This document shows positions 57,040 through 64,000 of a DNA stretch of 64,000 nt, one piece after another (position 1 is the stretch's first letter; each line of letters begins with the position of its first letter). The translations under genes were made by a program, and so were the position numbers. Origin of the DNA: Ampelocalamus luodianensis (lineage: Eukaryota; Streptophyta; Magnoliopsida; Poales; Poaceae); NCBI GenBank assembly GCA_036346255.1, contig CM070618.1, forward strand, positions 79,494,428 to 79,558,427. Reading direction: 5' to 3'. The notes under the pieces were generated by a model, which was not told the DNA's origin, searched no databases, and saw nothing but the letters and a program-made list of their open reading frames with translations.

Positions 57040-58870
57040 CCGCGACATCACTGAGTCCATGCACGACCGCAACTTGTCCTCCTCCTACTCCTCCTCGTTG
57101 CCCGCCTCGCCGTCGTCAACGTCCTTGTCGTCCACGAGCTACCTGCTGATGTCCAACAAGTCGTCGGTGCGAGAGCGTCCCCATCCCAGAGCTCGACAAG
57201 CAGTCATCCTTATCCTCCATGTCTTCCTACGAAAGCTTCTTCCAGCTTAGAAGCGGTTGTCGGACCGGACCACGACTGCTCTTCCTTCCGGAGTTCGTGT
57301 CGGCCATGCAAGCACCGGTGGTCCAGACGATGATGGCCCAGGGACAACACATCAGCGAAGGTGTTGTCAACAGGTACGACACGAAGAGGCTCTGATAAGG
57401 ATCCAACTAGTCGAGTAGCTTGATCCTAATGTTTTGCCTAATCTTTCACGATACAACTCGAAGATCAACAAAGACAGTAGCTCCTCTTCTTGATTACGCA
57501 AGAAGAACAACAAGCTTCTTCTCTCTTCCTTGAGCCGGCAACAATAGCAAGGGTTTGGTTCAGTTCTCAAACTGTAACCGCAGGAACCCACTCTTCTTCT
57601 TGATCTCCTAGCTTCAATCGAAATAGCATAAGAAAACCAATTCAATGGAATTGAATTGCAAGATCAGTACCAATATCGCAAACCAATCTAGCATATTGAA
57701 TTGCAAGAAGATCGTAGTAGAATTCGGCACCAATCCAAGACAATGTAATCTTGACTTGCGCCAAAACAGAACTAGATAGATGTCTTCTTCTCTTCGGCCG
57801 AAACTCCCTCTCTCAATCTTTCTCAACTCACAAGATGATCTCAAGAACACAACAATTGGTGTCAAGTTGCTTTTTGATTTTTATTCATAACATCTAACTT
57901 GTCCCTTTACATGGTGCGACTATGGGGCTTAAATAACCCCCCACGCAAGCACAATGGCTTTGGGATGAACAGTACCATGCGTGAATAGTAGCTTAAACAA
58001 TGTCTAAAACCAACTCAACCTCCTAACGTATACAACTCAAACTCTCCTATTTTTGGAATTAAAAATCAACAAAAAGGAATTTTGGATTTACTAACTAAAG
58101 CTGAAACTAAATCTATCTATAATTCCTATTCAGATGCTCCAAAAATGGAAACACCCGCGTTTCGGATTTAGATAGGAATCCTGATTTCCAAAATCACAAA
58201 GAAATTGAAACCCAAAGAATTCCCACATAGAAACCGTGGGTATCTTGCCTTGGTTGCTCATTATGCCATCCTTGTGCCGCATGCAATTCCATCTCCTTCC
58301 CTTAGCCAAACATCTTCAAGCTCATGTGCCCCCTTTAGCCGGCTTGGCCCATTGGATGATGTGCTCCCCTCCTTTCGGCCCAACATGGCTTGCTGGCCCC
58401 CTTGGCTTGGCCCATGCACTCCTAGCCTTGGCTGGTATTGGTCCAACCAAAGCCCTTGCTTGGCCTATTGGGTTATGGTCCATGTGGTTTCTCCTTGTTT
58501 TCTCTTCTTTTCTTGGCCGAAAGCCTTTTATCTCCTCTGGCTAGCTTTCTTCTCCTCCTCATGCCACCCTCCTTGGTTAGCTTTTCTTCCCCCTTGGCTA
58601 GGGTTGCCCTTGGTCGAATAAAAGCTCCCTCTTCGGTTATGCCATGCTCCTTTCTTGTTGCAAAGCAATGCCAATCGGAGAACTAACACTAGATGACACT
58701 TTAAGATCACAAACCAAAGTTGTAGAGCTAGATGGCGCCGCATGAGGCTTCCATCGTCAATGTTCCGCACGAGGTCGCCGAGCCCCACCGAGTGGAGAGT
58801 CACCTCCAACGACCCGCTCTTTAGCCACTCCAACGACGTTGACGCAACTGAGGTGGTTGGGAGAGGGAGG
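57040..58870 (+). pseudogene. Broken serine-rich plant gene, split by an insertion
   Basis: Plus strand: ESMHDRNLSSSYSSSLPASP, SSTSLSSTSYLLMSNKSSVR, then after a one-base shift near 57180 PELDKQSSLSSMSSYESFFQ. After another shift come MQAPVVQTMMAQGQH and NRYDTKR to 57391. The frame continues at 58750 with PSSMFRTRSPSPTEWRVTSN and DPLFS. Joining at the 5-base repeat AGGCT (57387-57391 and 58745-58749) restores one frame. I know similar serine-rich proteins in plants only as uncharacterised, so I give no function. With two shifts and an insertion this is a pseudogene. Confidence 0.55.
57392..58744 (-). mobile_element. Probable LTR-type insertion in the serine-rich pseudogene
   Basis: 1353 bases between two AGGCT copies. 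On the minus strand it has a TATA-like GGGGTTATTTAAGCCCC near 57930 and AATAAAAATC near 57885 downstream, the order of a U3-R segment. One end reads TGATAAGGATCC on the plus strand. No coding domain. The ends do not form a clean TG...CA pair with the 5-base repeat, so the class is tentative. Confidence 0.45.
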
Positions 58871-59375
58871 CGAGGTAGGCAAGTAAGCAAAGTGAGCTAT
58901 CACGGATTTTCATTTTTTGGTACCAGCGAACTCCCCTTGAGATACGCTATGATTTTCTCTGGTAGTTATCTCAGAAATAATATCAAGATTTATCTTGTTT
59001 TCTATTCGAAACATACTGAAATCAAATCGCAATGCACTTATTCGAGTCTATTTCCTTTCCAAAGCAAACTTATTCAAAGGTAATTAGTATTGGAAACCAA
59101 CTAACCAATGTACTCGGAGTCTCGGAGCACCCCAACTCTGATGCACATCTTTAAGCATACGCCGCCTGATCACATGCAATAATCTGCCACAACGTGAGCC
59201 TGTCTAACTCCCACCTCAGTTTTTCGGTCGTCACCTCACCCTTGCTTACCAAGAAGAGCGAGATTAAAAGATCTTGTAATTCAAGACCCCCTTCTCCCTT
59301 TTGTGAGGAATGGATCGCTCTCGCGCGCGTGAAGGCCCAAAACAGTGGATAAGTAGACCTGTTCATAGGCGACCC
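58871..59375. other. Intergenic region
   Basis: No gene seen. A 17-base phrase GCAAAGTGAGCTATCAC near 58887 also occurs near 56601. Confidence 0.4.
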
Positions 59376-59408
59376 CACTACTACAAAACAGGCTATAGTA
59401 GACGCCCA

Positions 59409-59800
59409 TCACAGACGGTTCATTTGGAACCGTCTATGTTGGGTCTGTTGGGACGAGGCATTTGCACTGCCAGCCTATCATAGACGGTTCTTATTAGTAA
59501 CCGTCTGTGATAGGTATATATCACAGACGGTTCATGAATAGAACCGTGTGTGAAATATCACAGATGGTTCTTTTAAAAAGCCGCCTATGATAATCTCCCG
59601 TATCACAGACGGTTTATTAATAGAACCGTCCGTGAACTATCACAGACGGTTATATTAGTAAACCGTCTGTGATAATCTCCAGTATCACAAACGGTTCATA
59701 AATAGAAACATATGTGAAATATCACGGACGGTTCTATTGAAAAATCGTCTGTGATAGTTGTATATCACAGACGGTTCATAATAAGAACCGTCTGTGATAT
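59409..59800. repeat. 5' subterminal palindromic array (CACTA at 59376)
   Basis: About ten copies of ATCACAGACGGTT alternate with AACCGTCTGTGATA, each pair separated by 8-12 AT-rich bases, so that each unit is a ~35-40-bp palindrome. Best-preserved array in the window. Confidence 0.9.
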
Positions 59801-59808
59801 CCTCGTGC

Positions 59809-59816
59809 TATAAATA
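59809..59816 (+). promoter_or_regulatory. TATA box of the first CACTA gene
   Basis: TATAAATA directly after the palindromic array, about 440 bases before the transposase ATG. The intervening leader has a possible intron (CCCAG|GTAAAC near 59861). Confidence 0.6.
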
Positions 59817-60251
59817 CCTGGACTACCCCTTGCCCATTCCCATTTGAGCAGCCACCCAGGTAAACGCCCACTGCGCCGCCGACAAAGAGGGAGGGGAGGA
59901 GAAGGAGAGAAGTCTCAAGAGATTTGGTATTTTCATCGTGAGCTCCGAGGGTAACAATCTATAACCCTTTAGAGCATCTGCAATTTACGTGCTTAATTAG
60001 CCGGTTCAAATGGCTAGATTTGATGCTAGGAATCGAGTCCACACGTGGAAGCTGCCTATTCCGAAGCAAAACTCTAGGAACCGATGCAAACTTTTTCATC
60101 TGGATGCAAGTGAATAGAATAATATTTTTCATTGGGTGGTTAGCATATGCATTAAGTTCTATGAGGGGAAGGAAATGGAGAGAGAGAGAGAGAGGTTGAG
60201 AGAGATTTTATTAATCTAATTTGATACTATTTTGTTACATGTGTAGCGTAG

Positions 60252-61182
60252 ATGGACCGAAACTGGATGTATGGTGTGAACCGTGTGAGTCAAGAGTACA
60301 TTAATGGCATGGTTTCTTTCAGAAGAGCCGCCGAGCAGGATATATTGAAGAAGGGGATAAAATTTATGTACTGTCCATGCATTAGTTGCGGTAATCTGAA
60401 GATGTTTAACAACCCGGCGCAGATAGAAGCGCACTTGATTCGAAGGGGTTTCAAAAAAGGGTATACATGTTGGACCAGTCACGGTGAAGAGCAGATTACA
60501 CAGAAGTTAGTAATGACGACATCGCCGAGGAAGTCAACGATATGCCGGATGTAGAGTGTGCTTTTGATGAGGATAGGTCGCACGATGACAATCTGGATCA
60601 AATGCTACGCGATGCAGAAGAGAACTACAGTGAGAGAGAGTTTTGTAAATTCAAGCGCTTAATGGAGGACTCGGTGAGACCTTTGTTCCCTAGCTGCAAG
60701 CCGGAATACACAAAGTTGTCAACCGTGATTGAACTACTTAAATTGAAGGTAAGCAATGGTTGGTCCGATAAGAGTTTCACGGCGTTGTTAGGTCTCCTAG
60801 CGAATATTCTTCTAGAGGGAAACATGCTTTTCAAGATCCCTCCATTTCGGTGTCGTTGGGTCCATCTCCCATAGGTGAAGGTCGACAAGTACGGCGTCAC
60901 TACCGTAGACCTCGAACGTGTCGGATATAAAGATGAACCATTCGTACTGGCTAATCAAGTTGTTCAAGTCTTCTATGTAACCGACACAGCAAATAAGAAG
61001 CGCCACATAGTTCTTCATGAAAAAGGAGAATTGTCAGAGTTGAGAATGTAGTGAACGAGGAAGAATACAATCAATTTGACGAGTTGCCTCCTTTCGGAGA
61101 CGGCATCAGGCTCGAGGAAGAATCCAGTGAGGAAGCTAGCTATATGCGCGCCGATCATCATGAAGGGCTATATTTTAATTAA
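60252..61182 (+). pseudogene. TNP2-type CACTA transposase, internally deleted
   Basis: ATG 60252 opens the transposase-associated domain: MDRNWMYGVNRVSQEYINGM, FMYCPCISCGNLKMFNNPAQ and HLIRRGFKKGYTCWTSHGEE. A +1 shift near 60505 leads into ECAFDEDRSHDDNLDQML and VSNGWSDKSFTALLGLLANI. The catalytic transposase core that should come next is missing. The frame passes directly to the C-terminal DUF4216-type region (FRCRWVHLP, stop TAG at 60872, then VKVDKYGVTTVDLERVGYKD and EPFVLANQVVQVFYVTDTAN). A last shift near 61020 leads to an acidic tail ending HHEGLYFN at 61182. TNP2 cuts CACTA ends. This deletion derivative may still make a DNA-binding fragment. Confidence 0.85.
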
Positions 61183-61470
61183 GAATTTACTCAATTGTAA
61201 TTAATTTATTCCATAACATCATGTGTTATGGACTTGTAATCTCTCATATATTTTGATGTCAACATGGAATTATCATGTGTTAATGTGTAACGAACCTGTC
61301 ATCTTTGATATTGATGTCAATGTGGACATTCATTGTAATGTGGAGTATCAAAATTGGTTTCACTTGATTTGGAGTTGAGTTGAATTAGATATGAATTTTT
61401 GAAGTCAAATGTGTTATGAGCTTGTCATCATACTTGTCACCAGGTTTTGTCAGGATACCACAGATTGTCA
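61183..61470. other. 3' region of the first CACTA gene
   Basis: AT-rich, with short repeats of phrases like ATGTGTTA and TTGATGTCAA. It presumably holds the terminator and poly(A) site. No coding seen. Confidence 0.4.
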
Positions 61471-61479
61471 ATAGGTTTT

Positions 61480-61892
61480 GTCAGATATCACAGACGATTC
61501 TATTATAGAACCGTCTGTGATAATGAATCACAGATGGTTCTGAGATATAACCGTCCGTCTGTGATATGAGTTTATCTCAGACGGTTATATTACAGAACCG
61601 TCTGTGATATCCTGACAAAACCTATTGGCAATCTGTGATATGAGTTTATCACAGACGGTTCTATAATAGAACCGTCTGTGGTATGACTTTATCACAGACG
61701 ATTCTATTATAGAACCGTCTGTGATAAACTCATATCACAGACGGTTTTATAATAGAATTGTCTGTGATATATCACAGACGGTTTCGTACTACAACCGTCT
61801 GTGATATGGAACGTATTACAGACAGTTATTATGGAGAACCGTCTATGATTCCTTATCACGGACGATTCTATTAAATAAACGTCTGTGATAGC
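61480..61892. repeat. Internal palindromic array of the CACTA element
   Basis: About twelve palindromes built from ATCACAGACGGTTCTAT and ATAGAACCGTCTGTGATA. As long and as regular as the terminal array, but 2.1 kb inside the element. A 21-base phrase TATCACAGA..GTCAATAGGTTTTGTCA at its left edge recurs inverted near 61605. Confidence 0.88.
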
Positions 61893-61897
61893 TTCTT

Positions 61898-61903
61898 TAT
61901 AAG
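61898..61903 (+). promoter_or_regulatory. TATA-like box of the second CACTA gene
   Basis: TATAAG right after the internal array, followed by a GC-rich leader (CCGACCTCGCCGCCC-type 15-base repeats at 61990-62095). It mirrors the array-TATA-leader order at 59800. Confidence 0.5.
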
Positions 61904-62415
61904 GTGGGAACCGCTAGGGTTTTGCTCTTACTCGTCACTTCCTCTCCGACACCCTTAGGCTCTTACGCGCTCTTTCGCCTCCTCTAGGGCTCGGCCGACC
62001 TCGCCGCCCCCGACCTCGTCGCCCTCGACACCGACGCCCCCGACACCGGCGCCACCGACCTCGCCGCCCCCGACCTCGACGCACCCGACTGTATATGCTT
62101 AATAAGTCCTTTATACTGCAAAGTTTCTAATTTTATATGCTTCTATTCTTTGTACTACCTGTAGTTTATTGCAACTATCTATTATGGTTTATGCTCGAAG
62201 TTTAAGTTCTGATATCTTGTTATTGAATAGAAATAGATGCTAATAGTAAGAAATCCAGGAAGCTTAGCTGTGAAGTCAAAGTAGTGCCAATAAACACATA
62301 TTTTGGCAATAATAAAAGTACAAGAACATTTAACTGACAAACAATTTGTAGTCGAAGAAAAATATAATTGCTCACATTAATTTCTCCCCCAAAAATAAGG
62401 TCATGAGAAGATTAC

Positions 62416-62515
62416 CTAAGCTTCTCAACTGGAGCACAACCAAGATCGATTTTACATACTGGGCAGTAGTCTAACTCTTCACCAATAAGCTTCTTATAGA
62501 TACATTTTCTACAAA
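62416..62515 (-). pseudogene. Captured RING-finger exon like DRIP E3 ubiquitin ligases
   Basis: On the minus strand a 100-base open block is bounded by an exact acceptor (ATTATGCAG|TTTGT at 62516/62515) and donor (GCTTAG|GTAATC at 62416/62415). It reads VCRKCIYKKLIGEELDYCPV then CKIDLGCAPVEKLR. This is the second half of a C3HC4 RING as in DRIP1/DRIP2-type proteins, which ubiquitinate DREB2A in Arabidopsis. Intron-like AT-rich sequence lies on both sides (about 62110-62415 and 62520-63000). Only this exon is recognised, so it cannot make a full ligase. It points opposite to the CACTA genes. Confidence 0.75.
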
Positions 62516-63097
62516 CTGCATAATGCAAAGAAGAGAGCTAAAAAATTGTGAGGACAGAGGAATCAAGAGGTGTGGATTTCATAGCATAGAAGACTGGCAT
62601 AAGGCAATATACTTCATTTGTCAGGGGAGGGAAAGAAGCTGCAGTACACAATTTCCTTTGCATGGAAAACATATAGAATGTTCTGAAGTGTATGTATGTC
62701 ATAGGGAGGAAAAAGATGCATGCAAATGAACAAAAGCCTCTGACATTACTAGCATGGGCCATATAGCATAATAAAGTAACCATTTCTCAACACAGATATA
62801 TTACCCAAAAGGGTTGTGTTTGGAGAAGAGTATTTGGGGCAAAGCTACAATTGGCAAAATAAAATGGTTTAGTAGCCATAAAGATGTTACAATAAGGAGA
62901 CAACGCCCAAATGATTATATGCATCACAGCAAAAAGGAAGTAAAAGGAAACAGAGTTGCAATGGATGTGACTATGTAAGGAGTTAAGTAAAGTTAATATA
63001 ACATCTTACAGTAATGATTTAAAGCATGCATGGTGCACTTTCTCTTTGTAGTATAAAGGACTTAATTCAACATATCGTGCACTGTCTCTTTGCATAT

Positions 63098-63215
<118 letters not shown>

Positions 63216-63381
63216 ATATTGTTCCTTTTAAATGACTTCTTTAGTGATTTTCTTAGTCTTATGACTATTGTGTCATTTAATTGGTTAGAGAACTATGCTC
63301 TATTCATAATTATCTATGTTAGAATTAATTATTGTTTCATATTTATGCATATGTAAATTATATAGATAGCAAGTAAGCGAG

Positions 63382-64000
63382 ATGGCAGAGGCACCGTCTT
63401 CGCCGCCGTCGCCGATGCCGCAGATGGCAGAGGCACCGTCTTCACCGCCGTCGCCGACGCTGCAGATGACAGAGGTGCCGTCGACGATAATGATACGGAA
63501 GCGAGATGGCAGAGGAGAATCGAAGATGCCTGTGGGCCGACTGGTCATCATAGAGGTCAGTGAGTTTGGGGTCCCTCTGCGTCTCAAGAGCTCAGCGGCG
63601 AGATTCCGGACCATGTGCTGGATACTTGCAAGGAAACAGGTCCCCATCACCACACCAAGGTGGAAGGATCTGACGAAAGAAGCGAGAGGCGCTACTGGGA
63701 CGTAACTTTACAAAGTTCACCGTCCTGCATAAACATGGCACGCGTGGAACGGACAACGATGCTCACGATCGATAAATCGTGGAGGACCTTCAAGAGCATT
63801 CTTGTCACGAAGTACGTGAACACGGGTCAGACACCCTTCGCGAAGTACGGATTCTTGACGCAGAAACATGGGACGCCTTTGTGGCTATAAAGACGACGCC
63901 CGAATTTAACGAGGAAAGTGCGGCGCACAAAGCTCTCCAGACACGAAACACTCATCCGCACAGACTCGGCACCGCTGGGTACGCGGGTAAATACGACGAA
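63382..64000 (+). pseudogene. Second CACTA gene (plant transposase Ptta/En-Spm type), 5' part
   Basis: ATG at 63382 opens two 42-base repeats (MAEAPSSPPSPMPQ, then MAEAPSSPPSPTLQ) and continues VGRLVIIEVSEFGVPLRLKS. After shifts it reads SWRTFKSILVTKYVNTGQTP, then from about 63855 DAETWDAFVAIKTTPEFNEE and HKALQTRNTHPHRLGTAGYA up to the window end. These blocks are typical of the second ORF of grass CACTA elements (the TNPA-like, DNA-binding partner of TNP2). At least two frame changes occur, unless small introns are present. The gene is cut by the window edge. Confidence 0.75.

Noticed and set aside
56601..58903. 17-base direct repeat GCAAAGTGAGCTATCAC flanking the serine-rich pseudogene
   Set aside because: Too short, and the surrounding bases do not align well enough to call a transposon end or duplication.
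59409..61892. Regular spaced palindromes resembling a CRISPR array
   Set aside because: The spacers are short AT-rich sequence, not unique 30-bp spacers, and the context is a plant CACTA transposon with proper ends.

Overview
The window is nuclear DNA from a grass (Poaceae). The evidence is spliced genes with GT/AG introns, a mix of GC-rich exons and AT-rich spacers, grass-type CACTA, MULE and LTR elements, and three recognisable plant host genes. I cannot name the species. No bacterial, organellar, rRNA or tRNA sequence was recognised.

Layout. 1-~8990: a Ty3/gypsy element of the Tat lineage on the minus strand, cut by the window start, with gag-PR-RT-RNaseH-second RNaseH-IN and an antisense multi-exon ORF behind pol. 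9818-10580: an 80-bp tandem repeat in a possible solo LTR. 10838-13582: a deleted Copia element (minus). 13598-18470: a complete non-autonomous CACTA element (3-bp TSD ATA) carrying an F-box gene copy, a long inverted repeat and a foldback MITE. 20510-21619: an OVATE family protein gene (minus). 23159-23288: a hAT-type MITE. 23820-25330: a Copia integrase relic. 25440-26560: degenerate AT-rich repeats. 28286-35620: a Mutator-like element (MULE) with ~150-bp terminal inverted repeats, a decayed mudrA-type transposase, a convergent GRF zinc-finger gene and, nested inside, a CACTA remnant with a Ulp1-like protease. 38138-40364: a short-LTR Copia derivative (minus). 41065-41889: a three-exon gene for a small, probably plastid-targeted protein. 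42004-53630: a young Tekay/Del-type chromovirus with 2.8-kb LTRs and perfect TSD GTAGG. 53994-55298: an IRKI/GIL1-like DUF641 gene (minus) with an upstream ORF. 57040-58870: a broken copy of a serine-rich plant gene, split by a 1.35-kb insertion. 59376-64000+: a CACTA element with a deleted TNP2-type transposase, a second transposase-associated ORF and a captured RING-finger exon like that of DRIP E3 ligases.

How the parts relate. Most of the window is transposon sequence between three host genes (OFP, the plastid protein and the DUF641 protein). The two CACTA elements with a visible 5' end and the remnant in the MULE share the subterminal word TCACAGACGGTT and its inverse, arranged as palindromes. 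In both CACTA elements such an array also lies internally, in front of a second transcription unit. Both have picked up host exons, so they are Pack-CACTA-like. The MULE pairs a transposase with a convergent GRF zinc-finger gene. The chromovirus LTRs are nearly identical in AT-rich parts but differ by many small indels in GC-rich parts, and its pol is full of frameshifts; sequencing or assembly error should be excluded before its genes are called dead.
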